Part shown: one piece after another, positions 26,634 through 34,123 of the stretch
Layout of the letters: every line of letters begins with the position of its first letter
How positions within the stretch are numbered: the first letter of the stretch is position 1
Source: Proteobacteria bacterium ST_bin14
GTDB taxonomy: Bacteria; Pseudomonadota; Alphaproteobacteria; Sphingomonadales; Sphingomonadaceae
Assembly: GCA_002083655.1 (NCBI GenBank)
Contig: MSXR01000007.1
Coordinates: 36,523-100,522, forward strand
Direction: 5' to 3'
DNA length: 64,000 nt
Notes under the pieces: model-generated
The model's database searches: none
Told to the model about the DNA's origin: nothing
The model's input: only the letters and a program-made list of their open reading frames with translations
Program-made: the position numbers and the translations under genes

Positions 26634-27788
26634 ATGAACGAGCTTTCCCAGCTTGAGTCCCAGGCGGCGCAGCGCGAGGGGGTGGGCGCAACGCCAAAAC
26701 CCGGCATCTTCTCACGCCCGTTTTTTGAAGAAAAAAACCGCGCCTTCTGGATGCTGCAGGCGGCGGGATGGAGCGGTTACCTGGTGCTGCGCAGCGTTTC
26801 GAGCATTTCCAATGGGCTGTCATTTGGCGCCGTTGCCTTGATCGTGGTCGAATCGATCATCGGCTATTGCATCACGCTGCTGCTCTCCACGCTCTATGGC
26901 TATTACCGCACATTGCCGCGGATCAGCCTGGGGCTGCTGACGGTCTTCACCCTCATCATCGCGACTGCGCTCTATGCCGTACTCGATGCCTTTTCCTTTT
27001 CGATCATCACACTCGACAAACCGGGCATCAATCTTAACTTGCTGGGGGGAACGATCTTCCTCAACTTCACCGTGCTGGCCGGCTGGTCCGCGCTCTATTT
27101 CGGCATCAATTTCTACCTGATCGTCGAAGAACAGATCGATCAGCTCGAAAAACTGGGCAATCAGGCATCGACGGCGCAACTGGCGATGCTGCGCTATCAG
27201 CTCAATCCGCATTTTCTGTTCAACACGCTCAACTCCATCTCCACGCTCGTGCTGCTGAAACAGACGGATCGGGCCAATGCGATGCTCAGCCGCTTGTCCT
27301 CCTTCCTGCGCTATACGCTGGCCAATGAGCCCACCGCGAACGTCACGATCGCCCAAGAAGTGGAGACGCTGAAACTCTATCTGGAGATTGAGAAGATGCG
27401 GTTTGAGGATCGGTTGCGCCCCAGCTTCTCGATCGATCCGCGCGTGGCAAAGGCGCGCCTGCCCTCGCTGCTGCTTCAGCCGCTGGTGGAAAATGCCATC
27501 AAATATGCCGTCACGCCGCAGGAAAATGGCGCGGAGATCAACGTCGTCGCTCGGTTGAACGGTGAGCGGGTGCAGATCACCGTATCGGATAGCGGGCCGG
27601 GGTTGATTGAAACGAAATCCCGGTCAAGCCTTTCAACTGGGGTCGGGCTTGCCAATATCAGGGAGCGGCTGGCGCAGGCTTTTGGGCCAGACCACCGATT
27701 CGAGACGCGATCAAACCCGGGGGGCGGCTTTGGGGTAGAGATCGATATTCCGTTCCAGCTCGAGGAACCGACGAAAGAGGCCGCATGA
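26634..27788 (+). CDS. LytS-type sensor histidine kinase
   Basis: 384-residue membrane kinase of the LytS/YehU class. Four membrane helices span roughly residues 40-160. The HisKA_6/His_kinase motif LRYQLNPHFLFNTLNS has the phospho-accepting His193. The ATPase part shows LLLQPLVENAIKYAV, SDSGPGL and GVGLANIRERL. It overlaps the response-regulator start by 4 bases, forming a two-component pair. No sensor domain outside the membrane is obvious. Confidence 0.92.
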   Translation: MNELSQLESQAAQREGVGATPKPGIFSRPFFEEKNRAFWMLQAAGWSGYLVLRSVSSISNGLSFGAVALIVVESIIGYCITLLLSTLYGYYRTLPRISLGLLTVFTLIIATALYAVLDAFSFSIITLDKPGINLNLLGGTIFLNFTVLAGWSALYFGINFYLIVEEQIDQLEKLGNQASTAQLAMLRYQLNPHFLFNTLNSISTLVLLKQTDRANAMLSRLSSFLRYTLANEPTANVTIAQEVETLKLYLEIEKMRFEDRLRPSFSIDPRVAKARLPSLLLQPLVENAIKYAVTPQENGAEINVVARLNGERVQITVSDSGPGLIETKSRSSLSTGVGLANIRERLAQAFGPDHRFETRSNPGGGFGVEIDIPFQLEEPTKEAA

Positions 27789-28585
27789 AAATTCGAACGA
27801 TCCTGGTCGATGATGAACCGCTCGCCATTCAGGGCATGCAATTACGGCTTGAACCGCATGCTGATGTCGAAATTATCGATACCTGCGTTAATGGCCGCGA
27901 GGCGATCCGCAGCATCAAGACGCATAAGCCTGATCTGGTCTTTCTCGATATTCAGATGCCGGGTTTTGACGGCTTTTCGGTCGTCCAGGGGCTGATGGAG
28001 GTCGAACCGCCCTTGTTCGTGTTCGTCACCGCCTATTCCGATCACGCGATCCGCGCGTTTGAGGCGCAGGCAATGGATTATCTGATGAAGCCGGTGGAGG
28101 AAGGGCGATTGGCCGATACGCTCGACCGCGTTCGCCAGCGACTTGCCGAAAAACGCGGCGTCGAAGAAGTTGATCGCCTGAAGGAAGTCCTCGCTGAAAT
28201 AGCGCCGGACACAGCCGCTGATCTGCAGGATGGCAACGACCAGCTTTCCGCCAATCGTTTTGAAAAGCTGATCAACATCAAGGATCGCGGCCAGATTTTC
28301 CGCGTCGATGTCGATACGATCGAAAGCGTTGAGGCGGCCGGCGATTATATGTGCATCAAGACCAGCGACAACACGCTGATCCTGCGCGAGACGATGAAGG
28401 ATTTGGAGAAACGGCTCGACCCCCGGCGTTTTCAGCGCGTGCACCGCTCAACGATCGTCAACCTTGATCTGGTGAAGGAAGTAAAGCCGCACACCAATGG
28501 CGAATGCTTCCTGGTGCTCGGCTCAGGCGCGCAGGTGAAGGTGAGCCGCAGCTACCGTGATGTGGTCGCGCGGTTCGTGCATTGA
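27785..28585 (+). CDS. LytTR-family response regulator
   Basis: 266-residue regulator. The receiver domain (1-120) has acidic DDE (9-11), the phosphorylation site Asp55 in VFLDIQMPG, Thr in VTAYSDHA and Lys in LMKPVEE. A linker rich in charged residues leads to a C-terminal LytTR DNA-binding domain (about 165-262; RVDVDTIESVEAAGDYMCI and VHRSTIVNLDLVKEV). It is translated from an ATG overlapping the kinase stop. Target genes are not evident here. Confidence 0.93.
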   Translation: MKIRTILVDDEPLAIQGMQLRLEPHADVEIIDTCVNGREAIRSIKTHKPDLVFLDIQMPGFDGFSVVQGLMEVEPPLFVFVTAYSDHAIRAFEAQAMDYLMKPVEEGRLADTLDRVRQRLAEKRGVEEVDRLKEVLAEIAPDTAADLQDGNDQLSANRFEKLINIKDRGQIFRVDVDTIESVEAAGDYMCIKTSDNTLILRETMKDLEKRLDPRRFQRVHRSTIVNLDLVKEVKPHTNGECFLVLGSGAQVKVSRSYRDVVARFVH

Positions 28586-28816
28586 GGGAGGCGACGGCAG
28601 CTTTCGCCCAATGTCGGGCATAACCGACCTGGATTTCCAATCCCAGAAGCCGACATTGTGAAGCGGGATTCTGACCTTCGCAAAGCTGCGCGCGCCAGTG
28701 GCGCGGAGCCTTGTGTCAAAACCGACCCGTTGTGACACCGAACGAGTGTTTGTTTTCTACGCTGAGCCCACGTTCGCTAATGTCCGCTTCAAAGCCGTTG
28801 GAGACTTGCAGTGCCC
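28586..28816. other. Intergenic stretch with a 26-bp palindrome
   Basis: No convincing gene is seen. The segment holds a palindrome at 28713-28738 that is repeated at 29319-29344 on the other side of the lipoprotein gene. No terminator with a T-run was found after the response-regulator gene. Confidence 0.5.
28713..28738. repeat. 26-bp palindrome, copy 1
   Basis: GTGTCA-A-AACCG-AC-CCGTT-G-TGACAC: an interrupted palindrome with one mismatch in the arms. It is near-identical to the copy at 29319-29344 and flanks the lipoprotein gene. Confidence 0.7.
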
Positions 28817-29266
28817 CTACCGTAGGCGCTGATTAACAGCCTCGGCTTCGAGGTCCGCTACGGGTACGCCGCATTGAGCCTGAATTGCGCGATTTACCTC
28901 CCGCATCAGCGGTATGAAGCGAGCGACTTCCTCAAGCGGCACGGCCCGACCGAGCTGGAGGCGAGAGTTCTCGAACTTTCGCCCACGAACGCTTTCAATA
29001 ATCCAAAGATTAGCCCGCCTGCCCTCGCCGTAGCGCCAGACATGCATGGTGGTCACAATCTTGCGCTGCTTGGGAAGTATCTCGGTCGAGCGCGACACGT
29101 TCTGCTCGTAGACGACTTCGCCTGCTTCGGGGATCGCGGAAAGCGTGGCGGTGACGCAGCTGACATCCACCGGCTCGGACAAACTCGTGCGGATCGCGAC
29201 ACCGCGCAGGGTGTCACATCCAGCCAACAACAAGAGGACGCCCGCACCGGCAAAACTGAAACGCAT
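28817..29266 (-). CDS. Small lipoprotein of unknown function
   Basis: 149-residue lipoprotein. The signal peptide MRFSFAGAGVLLLLAGCDTLRG ends in lipobox LLAGC. The mature part has a cysteine in VSCVTATLSAIPEAGEV, a beta-rich middle (KIVTTMHVWRYGEGRRANLWIIE, in part), and an acidic C-terminus with another Cys (QAQCGVPVADL). No family is recognised. The longer frame upstream lacks a signal sequence, so the ATG at 29266 is preferred. The gene sits between two copies of a 26-bp palindrome. Confidence 0.65.
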   Translation of the reverse strand: MRFSFAGAGVLLLLAGCDTLRGVAIRTSLSEPVDVSCVTATLSAIPEAGEVVYEQNVSRSTEILPKQRKIVTTMHVWRYGEGRRANLWIIESVRGRKFENSRLQLGRAVPLEEVARFIPLMREVNRAIQAQCGVPVADLEAEAVNQRLR

Positions 29267-29318
29267 CGGGCACTGATAGCATATGTCCGCTCTCAAGCCT
29301 ACAGGACCCTGCGGCGCG

Positions 29319-29344
29319 GTGTCACAACCGAACGGTTCTGACAC
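29319..29344. repeat. 26-bp palindrome, copy 2
   Basis: GTGTCA-C-AACCG-AA-CGGTT-C-TGACAC: arms complementary except for one C/C pair. It lies 53 bases upstream of the lipoprotein start and matches copy 1 at most positions. Confidence 0.7.
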
Positions 29345-29479
29345 TGCGCGAAGGACGGCTTTCGACCATCCCGTTCCCGAAACCCGCCTGTCGCCTATCC
29401 ACCCAATAACGGCCGTCCCCTCCGCCTCCCCCTAGCCTCCCCGCCTCAACCCCGGCATGATGCCGCTGGGAGGCCCGCC

Positions 29480-30235
29480 ATGTCCGACAAATTCGCAACG
29501 TTCGCCAAGCTTCATGTCCCCGGCGATCCGCTGATCCTGTTTAATGCCTGGGATGCGGGCTCTGCGGCGGCCATTGAGCAGGCGGGGGCAAAGGCCATCG
29601 CCACGGGCAGTTGGTCGGTTGCTGCCGCCCACGGGTTTCAGGATGCCGAAACGCTGCCGCTCGATCTGGCGCTTGGCAATGCAGGCCGGATCGTTGCCGC
29701 GACCGCGCTCCCTGTCAGCATCGATTTCGAAGGCGGCTATGCCGGTGATGCCGGTGGAACCGCCGCCAATGTCGCCGCGCTTGCCGCGACCGGGGCGATC
29801 GGGTGCAATATCGAAGATCAGATCATCGGCGTCGCACCGCGCTCGCTGCATCCGCTGGCCGGTCAGGCGGCGCGGATCAGGGCCGCGCGTGAGACGGTCG
29901 GCGCTGGCTTTTTCATCAACGCGCGCACCGATATCTTCCTGATCGCCGCCGCCGATACGCATGACGCCGCGATGGCCGATGCCGCGATTGAGCGGGCGCA
30001 TGCCTATGCCGATGCGGGGGCAAGCGGCTTTTTCGTCCCCGGTCTGGTCAATCCCGCGCTGCTCGAGCGCGTGTGCACGGCATCGCGACTACCGGTCAAT
30101 TTCATGGCGTTTCCAGGGGCACCCAGCGCAGACGTCGTCGCCGCGACAGGGGTCGCGCGGATCAGCCATGGCCCCGGTCCCTATCGGCTCGCGATGAAGG
30201 CGCTGAAGGAGGCGGCAATCGCCGCCTTCGTCTAG
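29480..30235 (+). CDS. Isocitrate lyase/PEP mutase superfamily enzyme
   Basis: 251-residue TIM-barrel enzyme. Typical segments are ILFNAWDAGSAAAIEQAGAKAIATGS (in part), VSIDFEGGYAG with the metal-binding acidic residues, GCNIEDQI, and FFINARTDIFL. The family cleaves or forms C-C or P-C bonds next to a carboxylate; lone members are often oxaloacetate decarboxylase or methylisocitrate-lyase-like, and sequence alone does not choose. GGGAGG precedes the ATG. It is convergent with the DUF3297 gene, their stops overlapping by 4 bases. Confidence 0.87.
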   Translation: MSDKFATFAKLHVPGDPLILFNAWDAGSAAAIEQAGAKAIATGSWSVAAAHGFQDAETLPLDLALGNAGRIVAATALPVSIDFEGGYAGDAGGTAANVAALAATGAIGCNIEDQIIGVAPRSLHPLAGQAARIRAARETVGAGFFINARTDIFLIAAADTHDAAMADAAIERAHAYADAGASGFFVPGLVNPALLERVCTASRLPVNFMAFPGAPSADVVAATGVARISHGPGPYRLAMKALKEAAIAAFV

Positions 30236-30516
30236 GCCTCTGGCGCGGCTTCGCTTTCCGCCTCGCCCGCGCCCTCAGCCGGGCGCTCAAACCACGCCTC
30301 AAGCTCACCCGACAGTTTCAGCGTCAGCGGGTTGCCGTGGCGATCAACTTTTTTGCCCAGCGCAACGCGGATCCAGCCTTCGGAGATGCAATATTCCTCA
30401 ACATCATGGCGCTGAAGCCCCTTGAAGCGAATGCCAATGCCGCGTTCCAGCAAGGGTTGATCAAAAAACGGGCTGCGCGGGTTCGACGATAGTCGATCGG
30501 GGGGTGTATCACTCAT
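30232..30516 (-). CDS. DUF3297 family protein
   Basis: 94-residue small cytoplasmic protein. The body (TPPDRLSSNPRSPFFDQPLL, RGIGIRFKGLQRHDVEEYCI, SEGWIRVALGKKVDRHGNPL) matches the highly conserved DUF3297 family, whose function is unknown. The C-terminus is a short acidic tail. The ATG at 30516 (MSDTPPDRLS) is preferred over one six codons upstream because it gives the family's N-terminus. Confidence 0.87.
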   Translation of the reverse strand: MSDTPPDRLSSNPRSPFFDQPLLERGIGIRFKGLQRHDVEEYCISEGWIRVALGKKVDRHGNPLTLKLSGELEAWFERPAEGAGEAESEAAPEA

Positions 30517-30594
30517 GGCCAGCATCTGGCGCAACGGCGCGCAAATTGCCAGCCCGCCGCCCCTAAAAAACCACCGCCAGGAACCTCCATACGA

Positions 30595-30628
30595 AAAGGG
30601 GCGGCGCGATCAATTCGCACCACCCCTT
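30595..30628 (-). terminator. Likely terminator of the Tyr-rich exported protein gene
   Basis: AAGGGG-x-GG-x-GCG pairs with CGC-x-CC-x-CCCCTT around a seven-base loop. Read on the minus strand, the stem is followed by TTTTCG. It lies 21 bases after the stop of the gene at 30649. Confidence 0.6.
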
Positions 30629-30648
30629 CAACACCGCTCGATCAGGCC

Positions 30649-31029
30649 TTAGCGGCAGATGCGAACGCGCACGCTTTCACGATAATAGGGGTCCCACTGG
30701 CGCACAACGCGGCAACGATTGAACCGGGGGCGATAATTATAGGCGTAATAGCCATCGTCCGGGTAATAACCGTGATTGTTATAATAATTATAGTCATAGC
30801 GCCGGTCAAAACCGCGATCATCGTAAAAACGGTCGCGATAACGGTCGTTATTGTTCGACGCGATCGCCGCGCCAATCGCAAGGCCAGCAATCCCGGCAAT
30901 CACCGCGCCGCCGCCATTTCCGCGACGATCACGACCATAATAACGCTGCGCTTCGGCGGGGGCCGCAACGCTCAGGGCAGTGGCGGCGAGGGCGAACCCA
31001 AGGCCGGCTTTCTTCAACATCGACTTCAT
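30649..31029 (-). CDS. Exported Tyr/Arg-rich small protein with glycine zipper
   Basis: 126-residue protein. The signal peptide MKSMLKKAGLGFALAATALSVAAPAEA ends in an AEA cleavage site. A glycine-zipper-like helix (GGGAVIAGIAGLAIGAAIAS) follows, then a low-complexity stretch rich in Tyr, Asp, Arg and Asn, and a C-terminus with two cysteines (NRCRVVRQWDPYYRESVRVRICR, in part: CRVV and RICR). This resembles the small envelope proteins common in sphingomonads, of unknown role. The start at 31029 follows AGGAG at 8 bases and is preferred over 31044. Confidence 0.78.
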   Translation of the reverse strand: MKSMLKKAGLGFALAATALSVAAPAEAQRYYGRDRRGNGGGAVIAGIAGLAIGAAIASNNNDRYRDRFYDDRGFDRRYDYNYYNNHGYYPDDGYYAYNYRPRFNRCRVVRQWDPYYRESVRVRICR

Positions 31030-31205
31030 GTCCGATCTCCTCATCTCAACCAGCCCGAGCCCCGATATGCCCCCGATTTGACAGCACCACAGGAAGAGCG
31101 TGTTGCATTGGGTAGGCGAGTCGCGCTGAACTGTTTCCGAACGCGGCGTTCATGCCACGTTTAACCACAAAGCGACCGGCAACGCCCAGCGGGGAGATTG
31201 TAGCG

Positions 31206-31613
31206 ATGGCATATTGGCTGATCAAATCCGAACCCGAAAGCTATGGCTGGGCGCAGTTGGTGGCCGATGGCCACACCGAATGGACCGGGGTGCGCAACCA
31301 CAGCGCCGCCATCAACCTGCGCGCGATGGCGGTGGGGGACGAAGCGCTTTTCTATCACAGCGTCAGCGACAAGGCGGTGGTTGGCATCGCCCGCATCGCG
31401 CGCAGCTGGCGGCCGGACGGTGACGACGGGAAATGGGCATCGGTACAGGTTGAACCCCTCCGCGCCCTGCCCCGCCCCGTCACCCTGGCGGCGATCAAGG
31501 CCGAGCCAGCGCTCGCGGCGATGGAGCTGCTCCGCCAATCGCGGTTATCGGTATGTCCCGTACGTGCCGATGAATGGGCGGTGGTGGTGGCGATGGGCGA
31601 ACTAAAAGGCTGA
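31206..31613 (+). CDS. EVE domain protein
   Basis: 135-residue single EVE (PUA-like) domain. The opening MAYWLIKSEPESYGWAQL and the segment WTGVRNHSAAINLRAM are characteristic, with GDEALFYHS and VVGIARI following. The fold is related to YTH/ASCH domains and is thought to bind modified bases; single-domain cytoplasmic members have no agreed function. The ATG at 31206 follows GGGGAG; the longer upstream frame is not homologous. It is convergent with the next gene. Confidence 0.9.
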   Translation: MAYWLIKSEPESYGWAQLVADGHTEWTGVRNHSAAINLRAMAVGDEALFYHSVSDKAVVGIARIARSWRPDGDDGKWASVQVEPLRALPRPVTLAAIKAEPALAAMELLRQSRLSVCPVRADEWAVVVAMGELKG

Positions 31614-31640
31614 TGCCGCCCCAGCGTCATGGCGCGACCG

Positions 31641-32519
31641 CTAACCTGCTAACCACTTGATCTTTCGGATGTAGAAAGACCTGACCGGTCGGTTCTGTGA
31701 ATCAAGCGCCGGGGACATGGTTGCCCGTCTGAGCAACAGCTTACAGGTTAGGGTGGCGAATTCATCGGGGTTAGTGCGGTAAAGCACGCGGCAGCCATCA
31801 ACCTTACCCGTCTCGTTCACATCAAGGCGGAAGATCAAGCTACCGCTTTGCCCATTTTGCAGCGCTCCAGAGGGATAATCATTTGGAGTGAACCATCGTT
31901 CCGGCGTGCCCGTTGGCTCAGCGAATTTGGTTAGCTTGGCCTGAACATCAGGATCAAAGCCCCAGGATTTGACCAAATCGGTCGTGCATTGCCGCATCGC
32001 CCTAAACACCGCCCCCAAAGGACCCGTTTCCAACCGGTAATGCCGCCGTGATGACAGCTTGAGGTTGATAGAGTTTATCGCAGCTTCTTGTTCCGGTGTA
32101 ATGTCGGCATTGGCTGGTTCATCCTTCGCCGGATAGTCTTTGCCATCTACCCGCAAATTTGAAATCATCAACAACGGTACTTTGCGCGGAATCTGGGCAC
32201 TTCCGGCCAGCGCAGACCGCTTGAGAAAGCCTTGTTGCGCGCCAAAAGCGATCTCAACGTCACGCTGTAGAACATCGGTTGCCAGCGGTTTTCCGTAAAG
32301 GGTCAGGTCAAAGCTATCCGACGGCCCGACACGGGTCATCCTAATCGTTATCTCACCGTCACCCGCGCCAAATGTTGCCACGAGATGGCACGAATCGACA
32401 TCGTAATTCATCTCCCACTTTCCCGCCTTGGCCAACGAAACCGGTGTCGATTCTGCACCAAAAGCGGAAAATGGCGCCATAATCATGACAATCAGGGTAA
32501 AAATTGGCAAAAAGCGCAT
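31641..32519 (-). CDS. Exported protein with TonB-like C-terminal domain
   Basis: 292-residue periplasmic protein. The signal peptide is MRFLPIFTLIVMIMAPFSAFGA. A beta-rich middle domain includes CHLVATFGAGDGEITIRMTRVG. The C-terminal 80 residues resemble the TonB/energy-transducer C-terminal fold: NDYPSGALQNGQSGSLIFRLDVNETGKVDGC (in part), then a late Cys (ATLTCKLLLRRA). It lacks a membrane anchor and Pro-rich linker, so it is not a classical TonB. GGAG precedes the ATG at 32519. Its role is unknown; similar proteins are common in sphingomonads. Confidence 0.75.
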   Translation of the reverse strand: MRFLPIFTLIVMIMAPFSAFGAESTPVSLAKAGKWEMNYDVDSCHLVATFGAGDGEITIRMTRVGPSDSFDLTLYGKPLATDVLQRDVEIAFGAQQGFLKRSALAGSAQIPRKVPLLMISNLRVDGKDYPAKDEPANADITPEQEAAINSINLKLSSRRHYRLETGPLGAVFRAMRQCTTDLVKSWGFDPDVQAKLTKFAEPTGTPERWFTPNDYPSGALQNGQSGSLIFRLDVNETGKVDGCRVLYRTNPDEFATLTCKLLLRRATMSPALDSQNRPVRSFYIRKIKWLAG

Positions 32520-32703
32520 AAAATGCTCCACAATCGGTGCCATTGTGCGAAATAATGGTACCAATATACCCCATGATCTGGGCGTTATCTGGGTCAATTC
32601 ATGAAATATACTCGCCTTGACTGACAACCGGCAAGGCAAAAACGTCGGTGCTGGCCGGCCACATCACCCACCCGCTACGGGGCTAAAACGCCGCCCCTAC
32701 GCC

Positions 32704-33609
32704 TCACAGGTCGCGGGCGACGCGAAAACCGTGGCGGGAATTATAATAGTCGACATTGCCATTTGCCCGGCGATCAGACCTGATGGCGTTGGGCAGGCTA
32801 TCAAAGAAACCGCCGCGCTGCTGCCGTCTTTTGCATTCGCCCGCAGTCCAGGCAGCACCATTGGTGGGCGCTCCCTTGTAGTTGCGGTTGAAGCAATCCT
32901 GCACCCATTCCGCGACATTGCCGTGCATATCGTACAACCCAAAGCCGTTGGGCGCGAACGACCCGACCGGAAAGCTGCCGGGCGGCAGGGCCGGGACGTT
33001 GCGCTGGTCCCTGATCAGCGCAGGCGTGCCGGTTTTGAAAATGGGCGCGCGCGAGAAATTTGCGTCATCCAAAGCAATGACGTCGCCGGTATTAAACGGC
33101 GTTGTCGTGCCTGCCCGCGCGGCATATTCCCACTCCGCCTCACTCAGCAGGCGATATGGCACGCCGGCTTTGGCGGACAGCCAGGCGAGATATTGCTGCG
33201 CATCATTCCATGAAATATTGTCAACGGGGTATCGGTCACGCTTGGGCAACGGCGCGGCCTTTTTGGGGGCAGGTGCATCGGGATCGATGGCGGCGATGCA
33301 GCCTGCATCGGCCACGCACGCGTCCCATTCCGCAAAGGTCACTTCAAATCGGCCGACCGCAAAGGGCTTGGCCAGCGTGACGCGGTGCACCGGGATGCTG
33401 TCGCTCGATAGCGTACTGCCCATCATGAAACCGCCTGCGGGCACCACCACCATTTCAGGGCAAATCGCCGCGCAATCGCGAAACACTTGGCCGGGTGCCG
33501 AAACCGCCGGAGGCCCCACCGGCGCAGTCTCCTGAGCGCCTGCCGACGGCGCGGCCAGCCCAACGCCTATCGCCGCTGCCGCACGCGCTGCGATCACCCA
33601 GTGCTTCAT
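32704..33609 (-). CDS. Exported SUMF1/FGE-like domain protein
   Basis: 301-residue protein. Signal peptide MKHWVIAARAAAAIGVGLAAPSAGA is followed by a formylglycine-generating-enzyme (SUMF1) fold: VVVPAGGFMMGS, VGRFEVTFAEWDACVA, PYRLLSEAEWEYAARAG, YDMHGNVAEWVQDCF, and the terminal RHGFRVARDL. Many bacterial family members are not true formylglycine enzymes, and no sulfatase is nearby. Export argues against co-translational sulfatase activation in the cytosol. The ATG at 33609 is preferred; 33618 is possible. Confidence 0.87.
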   Translation of the reverse strand: MKHWVIAARAAAAIGVGLAAPSAGAQETAPVGPPAVSAPGQVFRDCAAICPEMVVVPAGGFMMGSTLSSDSIPVHRVTLAKPFAVGRFEVTFAEWDACVADAGCIAAIDPDAPAPKKAAPLPKRDRYPVDNISWNDAQQYLAWLSAKAGVPYRLLSEAEWEYAARAGTTTPFNTGDVIALDDANFSRAPIFKTGTPALIRDQRNVPALPPGSFPVGSFAPNGFGLYDMHGNVAEWVQDCFNRNYKGAPTNGAAWTAGECKRRQQRGGFFDSLPNAIRSDRRANGNVDYYNSRHGFRVARDL

Positions 33610-33720
33610 GCCTGCCATTTCCCAAGCGCTGTACCGATAGCGTGAAGCTATCCATGGCGAGCATGACGGCAAATGCGCGCCATGGTCAACGACATTGGGG
33701 GTGATTGATCCGCGATGTGC

Positions 33721-33936
33721 CTAGTGGCCCGTTGCGCCATCGCCGAAATGCGCGAGCATATTCAGGTCATCGTTGGATATGGGCGCACCGGTCAGGTCGA
33801 CCACATCGCCGGTGTTGCTCGTTACGAGCGGTGACGGCGACGGCGCGCTGCCAGCCACGTCAAATGCCGTCCACAAAATCCCACCCGCCCATAACAGCGC
33901 GGTCCAGCGACTGCGAAAGAGTTTGGCGAACGGCAT
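33721..33936 (-). CDS. Small single-membrane-helix protein
   Basis: 71-residue protein with basic N-terminus MPFAKLFRSRW, one hydrophobic helix (ALLWAGGILWTAFDVAG, about 13-29) and a hydrophilic tail. It has no cleavage motif and is probably an inner-membrane protein with the tail outside. No family is recognised and the ribosome site is weak. It lies between the SUMF1 gene and typA on the same strand. Confidence 0.55.
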   Translation of the reverse strand: MPFAKLFRSRWTALLWAGGILWTAFDVAGSAPSPSPLVTSNTGDVVDLTGAPISNDDLNMLAHFGDGATGH

Positions 33937-34123
33937 GGTTCCAACCCTAGGCCCGCGCTGTTAACGTCCAGCGCTGCGGCAGGGTTAACCCGGCGATCAG
34001 ATGTTCCCGGCGCTGTCGCTCCTGCGCGGAGCGGCGCGCCACTATAATAGGCGCGGCCGGCCTCTCATACCGAAAGCCCGGCCGCCAAAAGCTAACGATA
34101 GCCGGCGAGATTGAAGCGACAGA

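Noticed and set aside
28458..28738. Two short minus-strand frames (60 and 71 residues) after the LytTR gene
   Set aside because: They overlap the regulator gene or the palindrome, lack ribosome sites and have no recognisable features.
34046..34086. GC-rich inverted repeat after typA as a terminator
   Set aside because: The GCGGCCGG/CCGGCCGC arms are real, but the loop is long and no T-run follows on the minus strand, so termination cannot be supported.
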